Shown piece after piece: positions 17,434 through 25,792 of a stretch of 64,000 nt of DNA. Position 1 is the stretch's first letter; each line of letters starts with the position of its first letter. The position numbers were made by a program, and so were the translations under genes. Under the pieces are notes generated by a model, which worked only from the letters and a program-made list of their open reading frames with translations, was not told the DNA's origin and searched no databases. The stretch covers positions 1-64,000 of the forward strand of contig NZ_JAHWGL010000014.1 of NCBI RefSeq assembly GCF_019334315.1. Reading direction: 5' to 3'. The DNA comes from Hymenobacter profundi (GTDB lineage: Bacteria > Bacteroidota > Bacteroidia > Cytophagales > Hymenobacteraceae).

Positions 17434-17603
17434 CAGGGTGAAATAACAACCTGTCGTATGTTGCAAGCGACTGGCAAGAGGGATTGGATAGTATCAGTGA
17501 TAACCTTACCAGTTGATCTTCTCCTACCTGCTGAGTCGACCGCCTGTGGGTAGAACATCTGTTCTGCCATGACGGAACCCCTGAATAAGCATGTTGACAA
17601 ACC

Positions 17604-17637
17604 AAAAGCCCCGCCGGAAAATCCGAACGGGGCTTTT
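17604..17637. terminator. Terminator hairpin downstream of cheB-like gene and pruA
   Basis: AAAAGCCCCG pairs with CGGGGCTTTT around a GC-rich centre, followed by T or A runs on either strand. It lies between convergent genes and can serve both. Confidence 0.75.
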
Positions 17638-17685
17638 ATTTCTGTTAACGTATAGCCGGTGGTACAACCATCGCGAAGCAGAGGC

Positions 17686-19350
17686 TTACAGGCCTTTATC
17701 GCGGTTCAGATCTTCCTGCGGCTCCGAGCCCAGGAAGGGGTAGCGGTAGTCCGTTACGGGCACGAAGGTTTCCTTGATGGCGCGCGGCGACACCCAGCGC
17801 AACAGGTTCAGGATAGAGCCGGCCTTGTCGTTGGTACCGCTGGCGCGGGCACCACCGAAGGGCTGCTGGCCGACCACGGCACCAGTAGGCTTGTCGTTGA
17901 TGTAGAAGTTGCCGGCCGCATTCACCAGCTTCTTCGAGGCCAGGTCGATGGCATAGCGGTCTTGCGAGAAGATGGCGCCGGTGAGGGCATAGGGCGAGGT
18001 GGAGTCTACTACTTCTAAGGTCTGCTCAAATTGGTCAGCGTCGTACACATACACCGTCACGACCGGCCCAAATAGCTCCGTGCGCATGGTCACGTATTGC
18101 GGGTCTTTGGTTACGATAACGGTAGGCTCGATGAAGTAGCCTTTCGACTTATCATAGCCACCGCCGGCCACAATCTCGGCGGCGGCATCGGCCTTGGCAC
18201 CGTCGATGTATTTGGCGAGCTTATCAAACGACACCTCGCTGATAACGGCGTTGATGAAGTTGGAGAAGTCCTCCACATCACCCATCTTGAACGAAGCCAG
18301 ATCTTCCTTCACGTAGCCCAGGATTTCGTCGGCCAGGTTGGAGGGTAGGTACACCCGTGACGCGGCCGAGCACTTCTGCCCCTGATACTCAAACGCCCCG
18401 CGCGAAATAGCCACGGCTACCGCCTTAGCGTGCGCCGAAGGGTGAGCCACAATGAAGTCCTTGCCGCCGGTTTCGCCCACAATGCGCGGGAAGCTGCGGT
18501 ACTTGGGAATGTTCTCGCCAATGGTTTTCCAGATGGTCTGGAACACGCCCGTGGAGCCGGTGAAGTGAATGCCGGCAAAGTCGCGGTGGTTGAAAATGAC
18601 GTCGCCAGCCACCGGGCCGTCCACGTAAATCAGGTTGATGACGCCATCGGGCACACCGGCTTCCTTGAACAGCTCCATCAGCACCTGCGCCGAGTAGATT
18701 TGCGTGTAGGCGGGTTTCCACACCACCACGTTGCCCATCATGGCCGCCGAGGTAGGCAGGTTGCCGGCAATGGAGGTGAAGTTAAACGGCGTGAGGGCAA
18801 ACACGAAGCCCTCCAGAGCGCGGTGCTCCAAACGGTTCCACATACCCGGCGCCGACTCCGGCTGCTGCCGGTACAGCTCCTGCATGTAGTGCACGTTGAA
18901 GCGGAAAAAGTCGATCAGCTCGCAGGCCGCGTCGATTTCGGCTTGAAACGCATTCTTGCTCTGGCCCAACATAGTAGCCGCGTTGATGCGCGCCCGGTAG
19001 GGACCCGCCAGCAAATCGGCGGCTTTCAGGAAAATAGCAGCGCGTTGCTCCCAGGGTAGGGAAGCCCACTGCTCGCGGGCAGCTAAGGCGGCGTCAATGG
19101 CCTGCTGCACATGCGAGGCGTCGCCCTCGTGGAAAACACCCAGCGTATGCTGGTGGTCGTGGGGTGGGTTGATGGGTAGGGTCTTGCCCGTACGAACTTC
19201 CTGACCGCCAATGTGCATCGGAATATCGCGCTCCTGCTGCTTCAGCTCCTTCAGCATCTTCAGCAGCTCGATGCGCTCGGGAGAGTTGGGCGCGTAGCCC
19301 TTCACAGGCTCGTTAATGGGGGTAGGAACGTTGAAAAAGGCGTTGGCCAT
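17686..19350 (-). CDS. pruA: 1-pyrroline-5-carboxylate / L-glutamate gamma-semialdehyde dehydrogenase
   Basis: Second enzyme of proline breakdown, oxidising glutamate semialdehyde to glutamate with NAD+. The 554 residues form a full aldehyde dehydrogenase: PRIVGETGGKDF with the general-base Glu, EYQGQKCSAASR with the catalytic Cys, and GAVVGQQPFGGARASGTNDK near the C terminus. The length and the N-terminal NEPVKGYAPNSPER segment fit the stand-alone PruA type rather than the PutA fusion. No proline dehydrogenase gene is adjacent. A TAnnTTTG box lies at 19404-19411. Confidence 0.94.
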   Translation of the reverse strand: MANAFFNVPTPINEPVKGYAPNSPERIELLKMLKELKQQERDIPMHIGGQEVRTGKTLPINPPHDHQHTLGVFHEGDASHVQQAIDAALAAREQWASLPWEQRAAIFLKAADLLAGPYRARINAATMLGQSKNAFQAEIDAACELIDFFRFNVHYMQELYRQQPESAPGMWNRLEHRALEGFVFALTPFNFTSIAGNLPTSAAMMGNVVVWKPAYTQIYSAQVLMELFKEAGVPDGVINLIYVDGPVAGDVIFNHRDFAGIHFTGSTGVFQTIWKTIGENIPKYRSFPRIVGETGGKDFIVAHPSAHAKAVAVAISRGAFEYQGQKCSAASRVYLPSNLADEILGYVKEDLASFKMGDVEDFSNFINAVISEVSFDKLAKYIDGAKADAAAEIVAGGGYDKSKGYFIEPTVIVTKDPQYVTMRTELFGPVVTVYVYDADQFEQTLEVVDSTSPYALTGAIFSQDRYAIDLASKKLVNAAGNFYINDKPTGAVVGQQPFGGARASGTNDKAGSILNLLRWVSPRAIKETFVPVTDYRYPFLGSEPQEDLNRDKGL

Positions 19351-19403
19351 AGCGGGTGGTTTTTCGGTAATAGTTTTCGGTTTGTGGCCGAGATAGGCTA
19401 GGG

Positions 19404-19411
19404 CAAAGGTA
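19404..19411 (-). promoter_or_regulatory. Possible -7 element for pruA
   Basis: The minus strand reads TACCTTTG, 53 bases before the pruA ATG, matching TAnnTTTG. No convincing -33 element was seen at 19-21 bases. Confidence 0.35.
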
Positions 19412-19435
19412 GAAAGTAATAGATCGGGAAGGATT

Positions 19436-19780
19436 TTAGAAAGGATAATCTACAGTCCAGGGGCTATCAAATAACTGAGGATCAATCTTTAGATGAGCTA
19501 GTAATTCATCGAGTTCAGAAATGCTGTTCAAATAATACCGATGGCTATGAACGGTAATTAGATCTTCATCTCCTTCGTAGTTAGGTAATTCGTCCCTGAG
19601 TAACTCAACATCAAACAACTGATACTGATGTGGTGTAAAGCCTGAAATGGAAATAGTATATGGATAGATACATGCCCAGCGCCGTAAATGAGAAGCCGAC
19701 GGTGTTACTTCCGCTGCAATGGGTTGCCCGAGCATTTCGATACGATTCCATACCTTCTGCCGAATCCCATTCGGTATCAT
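19436..19780 (-). CDS. Hypothetical protein following the HAD nucleotidase
   Basis: Not recognised. The 114 residues have no signal peptide or membrane helix. They are rich in aromatic and acidic residues (FTPHQYQLFDVELLRDELPNY, shortened here, and DPQLFDSPWTVDYPF at the end). The ATG follows the stop of the HAD gene directly, so the two are translationally linked in one transcript. The coding sequence is less GC-rich than its neighbours. Confidence 0.7.
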   Translation of the reverse strand: MIPNGIRQKVWNRIEMLGQPIAAEVTPSASHLRRWACIYPYTISISGFTPHQYQLFDVELLRDELPNYEGDEDLITVHSHRYYLNSISELDELLAHLKIDPQLFDSPWTVDYPF

Positions 19781-20476
19781 CTACAAAATCTCCTTTAACT
19801 CACTTAAACACGCAATTTCGTACGTCGTTTGGGCGAAATGTCGGCGTTTTGCAGGGTTGAAATACACTTGGTCGAGGCCGGCGTTGGCGGCGCCCAGTAC
19901 GTCGCATTCCAGGTTGTCGCCAATCATGAGGCTGTCGGTGGCGGTGGTGCCGGCGCGGTCCAGGGCGTGCTGGTACATGCGGCCGTCGGGCTTCAGGCAG
20001 CCACTGCACTCGGAGGTAATAACCTCCCGAAAATAATCTGTCAGGCGGGCAGCGCTCAGCTTCACGTGTTGAATTTCCCGGAAGCCGTTGGTCAGCAAGT
20101 GCAGCGTGTAGCCTTTGGCTTGGAGGTAGTCCAGCACCTCGAAGGTGTAGGGAAACACCGCCGTTTTGTGGGGTAGGAGGGAGGTGTATTGGTCCGACAT
20201 ATCAGCCGGCAGTTCGTCCTCAGGCACACCCAGCTTGGTGAGTGTGCGCGCAAATCGGGTGGTGCGCAACTGCTGCTGCGTGATCTTATTGCCTTGGTAG
20301 AGGCGCCACAGCGCATGGTTCACTTCGCTGTAATACGTCATAAACTGCTCTACCGTGAAGCCATAGCGCGCCAGCCGGTGGTCGTCGTACTGAAACCGAA
20401 GTACCTCTTCGGAGTTCGTTTCGAAATCCCAAAGCGTATGGTCGAGGTCGAAAAACAGGTGGCGATACGTTTTCAA
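19781..20476 (-). CDS. HAD-family hydrolase, YjjG-type noncanonical pyrimidine nucleotidase
   Basis: Haloacid-dehalogenase phosphatase. Motif I is FFDLDHTLWDFE with nucleophile Asp10 and acid/base Asp12, motif II is LLTNGF, and the C-terminal motif is MIGDNLECDVLGAANAG. The helical cap after motif I and the 231-residue length fit the YjjG/YfnB group, which removes phosphate from abnormal pyrimidine nucleotides; that substrate is inferred from family only. It is followed without a gap by a hypothetical gene. Confidence 0.88.
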   Translation of the reverse strand: MKTYRHLFFDLDHTLWDFETNSEEVLRFQYDDHRLARYGFTVEQFMTYYSEVNHALWRLYQGNKITQQQLRTTRFARTLTKLGVPEDELPADMSDQYTSLLPHKTAVFPYTFEVLDYLQAKGYTLHLLTNGFREIQHVKLSAARLTDYFREVITSECSGCLKPDGRMYQHALDRAGTTATDSLMIGDNLECDVLGAANAGLDQVYFNPAKRRHFAQTTYEIACLSELKEIL

Positions 20477-20529
20477 GTTGGTGTAGACAGTTAAGAATGA
20501 ATAGCAGAAAGTGCGTGTACGGGAGAGAA

Positions 20530-20844
20530 CTACTCTAGCCGCAGGCGCTGCACCGGTCGTCCTTCGCCCAGGTGCTCGGCTACAATGTCAGCCACGTCTT
20601 TGGGGAGCACGTCGCCATACCAGATGTTCTCGGGGTAGAACACCACGGCCGCGCCGTTGCCTTTTTTGCAGTGCTTGCACACGTCGAGGCAGCCAGTGGT
20701 TTGCACGCGGTTTTTGCGTTTTTTACCACCGCTAAGCAGTTTTTTGAGGTCCTGCTTTTTCAGTTCTTTTTTGAACGTCTTGGCTACGTCGTCGCCAACG
20801 CAGCTTTTCTGGTTGGTACAAACGAAAATATGATGGGCGTACAC
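20530..20844 (-). CDS. Thioredoxin-like 2Fe-2S ferredoxin
   Basis: A small (2Fe-2S) ferredoxin of the thioredoxin fold. Cys ligands lie in HHIFVCTNQKSC and in GCLDVCKHC; a basic middle segment (KKLLSGGKKRKNR) separates them, and FYPENIWYGDV precedes the C-terminal helix as in the family. The frame opens upstream at 20940, but those residues derive from a repeated GTGAGTGGTGAAGTTG sequence, so the GTG at 20844 giving 104 residues is preferred. Its electron partner is unknown. Confidence 0.82.
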   Translation of the reverse strand: MYAHHIFVCTNQKSCVGDDVAKTFKKELKKQDLKKLLSGGKKRKNRVQTTGCLDVCKHCKKGNGAAVVFYPENIWYGDVLPKDVADIVAEHLGEGRPVQRLRLE

Positions 20845-20847
20845 GAG

Positions 20848-20968
20848 GTGGTGAAGTTGTGAGTGGTGAAGTTGTGAACTGCAAACGGCTGGTACGTCGG
20901 ATAAGTTGACGTGACGAGTGAAGGAGTACAAACTCACCACTTCACAATTTCACTACTCACCACTTACC
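20848..20968. repeat. GTGAGTGGTGAAGTTGTGAA direct and inverted repeat
   Basis: GGTGAAGTTGTGA occurs twice in tandem at about 20850-20880. The complementary form (ACTCACCACTTCACAATTTC then CTACTCACCAC) follows at about 20932-20965, making an imperfect inverted repeat that fills the gap between the ArsR and ferredoxin genes. Confidence 0.65.
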
Positions 20969-20974
20969 ATCTCC

Positions 20975-21373
20975 CTACTTCACCTCGGCTTCACCTTTCC
21001 AGCGGCGGTTTTGCAGCTTGTACGCGGCTAGCTCTCGGTTCGACCATAGCGTTTGGTAGGTTTCCTGATCGTTGCGCAGCTGGGCATCGCGCTCTAGGTA
21101 GCCCAGTAGCTGCTGCACTACGTCGCCTACCTCGTCTTTTATATAATAGAATACCCAGTTATCGAGACGCCGAAAGTTGACCATGCCGGCGTTCTTCAGA
21201 TACAATAATTGACGGGAGGTTTTGGTTTGGGTGAAGTCCAGCACCTGTTCCAGGTCAGAAATGCACATTTCCTGGTTGCGCCACAGCAGATGAAGGATAC
21301 GCAGCCGGCTTTCGTCGCCGAATGCTTTAAAAATGGGCAACCCTAATGCAACGGTGAAGTGTTTTAGGCGCAT
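20975..21373 (-). CDS. ArsR/SmtB-family transcriptional regulator
   Basis: Winged helix-turn-helix repressor. FKAFGDESRLRILHLLWRNQ opens the fold, CISDLEQVLDFTQTKTSRQL is the recognition helix region, and LKNAGMVNFRRLDNWVFYYI the wing. The 132 residues include a C-terminal helical tail. The usual metal-binding CxC of ArsR is not obvious, with one Cys at the start of the recognition region, so the signal may be something else. A TAnnTTTG box lies at 21415-21422. Confidence 0.88.
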   Translation of the reverse strand: MRLKHFTVALGLPIFKAFGDESRLRILHLLWRNQEMCISDLEQVLDFTQTKTSRQLLYLKNAGMVNFRRLDNWVFYYIKDEVGDVVQQLLGYLERDAQLRNDQETYQTLWSNRELAAYKLQNRRWKGEAEVK

Positions 21374-21414
21374 CTTTTGTTTGATTGGAAGGAAGGAGGT
21401 AAGGAGCGGTACGA

Positions 21415-21422
21415 CAAATTTA
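21415..21422 (-). promoter_or_regulatory. Possible -7 element for the ArsR-family gene
   Basis: The minus strand reads TAAATTTG, matching TAnnTTTG, 42 bases before the ATG at 21373. A CAA at 21446-21448 (TTG on the minus strand) is slightly too far for a standard -33. Confidence 0.3.
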
Positions 21423-21481
21423 CGTCAATCCGGGCGCCTACCTTTCAATCTGCCGTATACTTGTAGTCTGTAATTTGTTCT

Positions 21482-22165
21482 ATGTCTGTTTCCTCCTCTT
21501 TCCGTACTGCTTTTGCCGGGGTAATCACGTTGTTGCTCTTGCTGTTGGCAGGCTCTGCCGCGCAGGCCCAAGGCAAGCGGCCGGTAGTGCAGTTCTCTGG
21601 CATCATCGCCACCGGCGACTCGCTTCTGGGCGTGCCAGGAGCGGCCGTATTTGTGCCCAAAGCCGGGCGTGGCACCCTCACCAACGAGTACGGCTACTTC
21701 TCGCTGCCCGTGTTGGCCGGCGACAGCATCGTAATTCGGGCGCTGGGTTATAGCAATCAATGGGTCGTGGTCCCACCCGATTACCCACGGCAGAGCTATT
21801 CCATTATTATCCAGTTGCGGGAAGACGCTACCATACTGCCGGAGGTGCGTATTTTCCCGTACGCCACCGAAAAGGCATTTAAGGAAGCCTTTCTGGCCCT
21901 GCGCCTACCCGATGAGAAGGGCTCTTCGGCCGCGGCCAACCTCAGTCCTGAGGTGATGCGCCGACTGTTCATCGCCCTACCCACCTCTAGCATGGCCAAC
22001 TACCGCCAAACCATGCAGATGCAGCAATACGACCAGCAACGGCGTATGGGCCAAGGCGCTACCCCCTACACCAATAACCCCCTGCTGAACCCCTTCAGCT
22101 GGTTGCAACTCATCAATCAGATAAAAGCCGGGGAGTTCAAGAAAAAGGCCGGCGACGATTATTAG
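21482..22165 (+). CDS. Exported carboxypeptidase-like regulatory-domain protein
   Basis: A signal peptide (about residues 1-29, ending SAAQAQ) is followed by a small beta-sandwich of the CarboxypepD_reg-like type: FSGIIATGDSLLGVPGAAVF, GTLTNEYGYFSLPVLAGDS, VIRALGYSNQWV. The remaining 110 residues are Gln- and Met-rich without a known domain. In Bacteroidota this domain commonly heads TonB-linked receptors, but here it stands alone in a 227-residue protein, so its role is unknown. It ends before a strong terminator. Confidence 0.78.
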   Translation: MSVSSSFRTAFAGVITLLLLLLAGSAAQAQGKRPVVQFSGIIATGDSLLGVPGAAVFVPKAGRGTLTNEYGYFSLPVLAGDSIVIRALGYSNQWVVVPPDYPRQSYSIIIQLREDATILPEVRIFPYATEKAFKEAFLALRLPDEKGSSAAANLSPEVMRRLFIALPTSSMANYRQTMQMQQYDQQRRMGQGATPYTNNPLLNPFSWLQLINQIKAGEFKKKAGDDY

Positions 22166-22184
22166 ATAATCAAACGCTGTTAGC

Positions 22185-22235
22185 ATAAGCCAGAACGCCG
22201 TTCCTTCCGCTAAGAGGAACGGCGTTCTGGCTTAT
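22185..22235. terminator. Perfect 20-bp inverted-repeat terminator
   Basis: ATAAGCCAGAACGCCGTTCC at 22185-22204 pairs perfectly with 22216-22235 around an 11-base loop. No long T run follows, so it may act as transcript stabiliser as much as terminator. Confidence 0.75.
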
Positions 22236-22395
22236 AGCGTGTTGGATAGTTTGGTCTAGATACACTGTTTTTTAAGCGAAGCATCGTCCAAATTTTTAAA
22301 GTTGCGTACCAGCGAGTTGATGCCTGGCTGCCCCGGCCGGCACAACCGAATTTCGCAACGATGGGCGCGTACCACGCGCCCTTATACTTTACCGC

Positions 22396-23775
22396 ATGGA
22401 TACGAATTTGCCTACCTCCCCGCTCCCGCGCGTTGTGATTGTGGGATGTGGTTTTGGGGGGCTGCGCTTGGCCAAAGAGCTAGCCGACCAGCCCCTACAG
22501 GTAGTAGTAGTGGACCGCAACAACTACCATAATTTTCAGCCGCTGCTCTACCAAGTGGCTACCGGCGCCCTAGAAGCCGACAGTATTGCCTATCCCATCC
22601 GCAAGATTTTTGCAGGCCAGGAGAACTTCTTCTACCGCCTGGCCGATGTGCAGCGTGTGGAGCCAGACCGCAATACCATCGTAACTGACATCGGCGAAAT
22701 CGGCTACGACTACCTGGTGCTGGCTACGGGCTCGGTCACCAATTTCTTCGGACTCGAAACCATCGAGAAGAATGGAATGCAGATTAAGAGCGTGCCGAAT
22801 GCCCTGAATCTGCGCAGCTTCCTGTTTCAAAATTTCGAGCGGGCGGTGCTGGAAGCCAACCCCGCCAAGCGGCAGGCGCTGCTGAATGTGGTGATTGTGG
22901 GTGGGGGCCCCACGGGCGTAGAAATCGCCGGTTCGCTGGCCGAGATGCGCAAAGATGTGCTACCCCAGGACTACCCCGAGCTGGACCTGAAGCAGATGGA
23001 AATCTACCTCATTGAGGCCGGTGGGGCCGTGCTGGGGCCTATGTCGAAGGAGGCACAGCAAACGGCGCACAAGTACCTGGACGAGATGGGAGTCCATATT
23101 CGGCTCAATACCTCAGCCAAGCGCTTTGAGGATGGCAAAGCCTACATTTCTGATACGGATTTCATTCGAACGGAAAACCTGATTTGGGCCGCCGGTGTGA
23201 ATGGAGCAGCCCTACCCGGCTTCTCGGAGCAACAGATCACCCGCAACAAGCGCATTAACGTGGACCATTACAACCTGGTGACGGGCACCACGAATATCTA
23301 CGCCATTGGCGACGTGGCCAACATGGTGACCGACGCTATGCCCAAAGGCTACCCCATGCTGGCGCCCGTAGCCATTCAGCAAGCCGAACAGTTGGCCGCC
23401 AACCTGGGCCGAATTCTGAAAAAGGAGCCGCTCAAGCCTTTTGACTACACCAACAAGGGCACGATGGCCATTGTAGGCCGCAACCGGGCAGTAGTCGATT
23501 TGCCCAAGGACATACACTTCGGAGGCTTTTTCGGGTGGCTGACGTGGCTGTTTGTGCACTTGATGACGCTCATCGGCTTCCGTAACAAGGTCGTAACGCT
23601 CATCAGCTGGGCCATCAGCTATTTCAGCTCCGATAAGGCGCTGCGCCTGATTATTCGGCCTTACAAACGACGCGATTATAAAAAGCACAGCGGGCAGTCG
23701 GCAGCCGAGCACTTGAACGCCACGCCGCAGTATAATCCTACCCCGCCGGCTTTGCAGGAGCCAGTGCAAGGGTAA
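22396..23775 (+). CDS. ndh: Type II NADH dehydrogenase (NAD(P)/FAD-dependent oxidoreductase)
   Basis: Non-pumping NADH:quinone oxidoreductase on the inner face of the membrane, an alternative to complex I. The FAD loop is VVIVGCGFGGLRLAKEL near the N terminus, the NAD loop NVVIVGGGPTGVEIAGSLAE at about residues 163-182, and the second FAD motif IYAIGDVANMV. A hydrophobic C-terminal stretch (FFGWLTWLFVHLMTLIGF) is the membrane anchor. The 459 residues fit the family. With the nuo cluster this gives two NADH entry routes. Confidence 0.92.
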   Translation: MDTNLPTSPLPRVVIVGCGFGGLRLAKELADQPLQVVVVDRNNYHNFQPLLYQVATGALEADSIAYPIRKIFAGQENFFYRLADVQRVEPDRNTIVTDIGEIGYDYLVLATGSVTNFFGLETIEKNGMQIKSVPNALNLRSFLFQNFERAVLEANPAKRQALLNVVIVGGGPTGVEIAGSLAEMRKDVLPQDYPELDLKQMEIYLIEAGGAVLGPMSKEAQQTAHKYLDEMGVHIRLNTSAKRFEDGKAYISDTDFIRTENLIWAAGVNGAALPGFSEQQITRNKRINVDHYNLVTGTTNIYAIGDVANMVTDAMPKGYPMLAPVAIQQAEQLAANLGRILKKEPLKPFDYTNKGTMAIVGRNRAVVDLPKDIHFGGFFGWLTWLFVHLMTLIGFRNKVVTLISWAISYFSSDKALRLIIRPYKRRDYKKHSGQSAAEHLNATPQYNPTPPALQEPVQG

Positions 23776-24081
23776 AGTAACACGGAAGTCAAGAACTGGA
23801 GTTAGCTATAGTGCAGCAGCAAGCTGGTTGTACCGGCTATGTGCAAATGCTTCCGTCAAACGCGGTACCTATACCGGCAATACGGGTAGTGCGTGGTGTA
23901 TGGCAACAGTACGATTGATATGCAGTATCTGCACGGCTGCATCTTGCAGATTTTGTGGGCATAAGACTCTATCCGGTAAGAAACTCCACTGCGAGGCAGG
24001 AAAACGAAAACAACTCTTAGCTTTCTTACTTAAACCAGTAAGAAACTACTTTTAAGTACATTTAGCCTTCGCTTCTCTTTA
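23776..24081. other. 306-base gap before the polysaccharide locus
   Basis: No gene is supported here; the short open frames have no domain and no start context. The last part is AT-rich, and TACATTTA at 24057-24064 is one base off the TAnnTTTG element. A promoter for the sigma gene is therefore likely but not proven. Confidence 0.4.
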
Positions 24082-24687
24082 TTGTCTTCTTTGAAAGCTG
24101 TACTGGATTTTCCGGATATTGCTTGGCTGAGCCGTTTACGCCACGACGACGGCCGAGCATTCGACGCGCTGTTTCGACACTACAGTCCGCGCGTGTACCG
24201 GTTTGCCTATAGTTACCTGAAAACTAGAGCAGCAGCAGAGGAAATTGTGCAGGAGTGCTTTTTGAAAATATGGGAAAAGCGTCATGAATTGCGCGACGAC
24301 GTACCATTGAAAGGCTATCTTTTTACCACAGCGCATCATCTGATTTTAAACCAGTTGCGCCACGTGCAGCATCAGGTTGCCTACCAGGATTTTTTGCGCC
24401 ATGTGCCGCCCACAGAAGGCAACATGGAAAAAGATGTGGAGTATGCCGAGTTGGAAACGGTGTATCTGGCTGCGCTCGCCAAGCTACCGCCCAAACGCCG
24501 TCGCATTTTTACCCTTAGCCGGCAACAAGGTCTATCGTATCCCGAAATTGCGCGTGAGCTGAACATATCGGTGAAAACAGTGGAAACGCAGATGGCGCAA
24601 GCCCTTAAATTTCTGCGACTCTATTTTAAATTGCATGGTAACGTATTGATAGTTTTGCCGTTATTGATTTCGATCAACTCTTTTTGA
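24082..24687 (+). CDS. ECF sigma factor of the polysaccharide locus (FecI-like)
   Basis: Sigma-70 family ECF factor of the Bacteroides expansion type. Region 2 is seen in AFDALFRHYSPRVYRFAYSY and AAAEEIVQECFLKIWEKR; region 4 in LAALAKLPPKRRRIFTLSRQ, then SYPEIARELNISVKTVETQM. The only start in frame is a TTG (24082 or 24091), giving about 200 residues. A FecR anti-sigma gene and a SusC receptor with STN domain follow, so it should be activated when the receptor binds its glycan and should switch on the same locus. Confidence 0.92.
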   Translation: MSSLKAVLDFPDIAWLSRLRHDDGRAFDALFRHYSPRVYRFAYSYLKTRAAAEEIVQECFLKIWEKRHELRDDVPLKGYLFTTAHHLILNQLRHVQHQVAYQDFLRHVPPTEGNMEKDVEYAELETVYLAALAKLPPKRRRIFTLSRQQGLSYPEIARELNISVKTVETQMAQALKFLRLYFKLHGNVLIVLPLLISINSF

Positions 24688-24766
24688 TTTTTTTCTGCGG
24701 GAGCAGTCAGGGTGTTGAGCGGCTGGGGTGTAGTACCTATATCCAGCCGCTTTACTCTGCTAACCT

Positions 24767-25792
24767 ATGCTGCCACTCGTTACGCAGGAACTTTTCAACC
24801 GCTATGTGCACGACCAAGCTACGCCGGCTGAAGCGTCAGCGGTACGCGCTTGGCTTACCGAGCCCACCAATCAGCTTGTAGCAGAGCAGTGGATGCGTGC
24901 GCACTGGCATACGCTGGAAACGGAGCCCGCAACTGCCCTACCCGATGAACCCGACTACGAGGCACTGCTTACCTCGCTGCACCAGCAAATGGGGCGTACC
25001 GCTGCCTGGCGCTGGCAGCCCTGGGCCGCCGCAGCGGCTGTAGTTGGCGGGCTGGCTGTAGGCGGTTTATGGTGGCAATACGGTACGCAACCCGCTGCGT
25101 CGGTAGCGGCCGTCGCCCACACCGAAACCACCGCTTACGGCCAGAAACGTACCCTACACTTATCCGATGGCACGGAGGTAACGCTGAACGGTCACTCTAC
25201 CTTGCGCTACCCCCAAGCCTGGGCCACTGGTCAGCCGCGGGAGGTATGGCTGGATGGCGAAGCATACTTTTCGGTGCGCCACCTACCGAGCGATGAACAC
25301 TTCATTGTGCACACCCCAGATGGTATGCAGGTGGAAGTGCTGGGGACCAAGTTTGCCGTGTACCGACGCCAGGAGCAGGCTCGTGTGATGCTGGTGTCAG
25401 GCAAAGTGCAGCTCAAGTTTAAGGCCGCCGACCACCGCCCCGACCTAGTGATGCAACCCGGTGAGCTGGTGGAGCTGAATAGCCGGCACCCTGAGACTGC
25501 TGTGCGCAAAAAAGCGGTAGCCGCCGCACCCTATACTTCTTGGAAAGACGGCAAACTGGTGTTTGATGAAACCACCATTGCTGAGCTGGCCACCCGCCTG
25601 CACGATACCTACGGCGTGGAGGTAACCCTGACAACACCCGAGTTACAGAACCGCCGCATTACCGGCACTGTGCCCATTGGCGAGTTGGATGTGCTGTTGC
25701 AGGCCTTAGAAGAGACATTCCATCTAACGATTCAGCGCCAGCAGAATCGCCTCATTTTCTCGGATCATAATTCCCCCAAACCTAGCTTATGA
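24767..25792 (+). CDS. FecR-family anti-sigma factor
   Basis: Inner-membrane anti-sigma protein. The N-terminal cytoplasmic part (about residues 1-85, ELFNRYVHDQATPAEASAVRAW-type start) is followed by a single membrane helix (about 88-103). The periplasmic FecR domain follows, with KRTLHLSDGTEVTLNGHSTL, REVWLDGEAYFSV and FIVHTPDGMQVEVLGTKFAV, and a C-terminal DUF4974-like domain (LVFDETTIAELATRLHDTYG). It relays the receptor signal to the sigma factor encoded just upstream. Its stop overlaps the SusC start (ATGA), so the two are translated together. Confidence 0.93.
   Translation: MLPLVTQELFNRYVHDQATPAEASAVRAWLTEPTNQLVAEQWMRAHWHTLETEPATALPDEPDYEALLTSLHQQMGRTAAWRWQPWAAAAAVVGGLAVGGLWWQYGTQPAASVAAVAHTETTAYGQKRTLHLSDGTEVTLNGHSTLRYPQAWATGQPREVWLDGEAYFSVRHLPSDEHFIVHTPDGMQVEVLGTKFAVYRRQEQARVMLVSGKVQLKFKAADHRPDLVMQPGELVELNSRHPETAVRKKAVAAAPYTSWKDGKLVFDETTIAELATRLHDTYGVEVTLTTPELQNRRITGTVPIGELDVLLQALEETFHLTIQRQQNRLIFSDHNSPKPSL

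Noticed and set aside
22302..22532. Open frame of 76 residues upstream of and overlapping ndh
   Set aside because: It overlaps the true ndh start in another frame and has no features.
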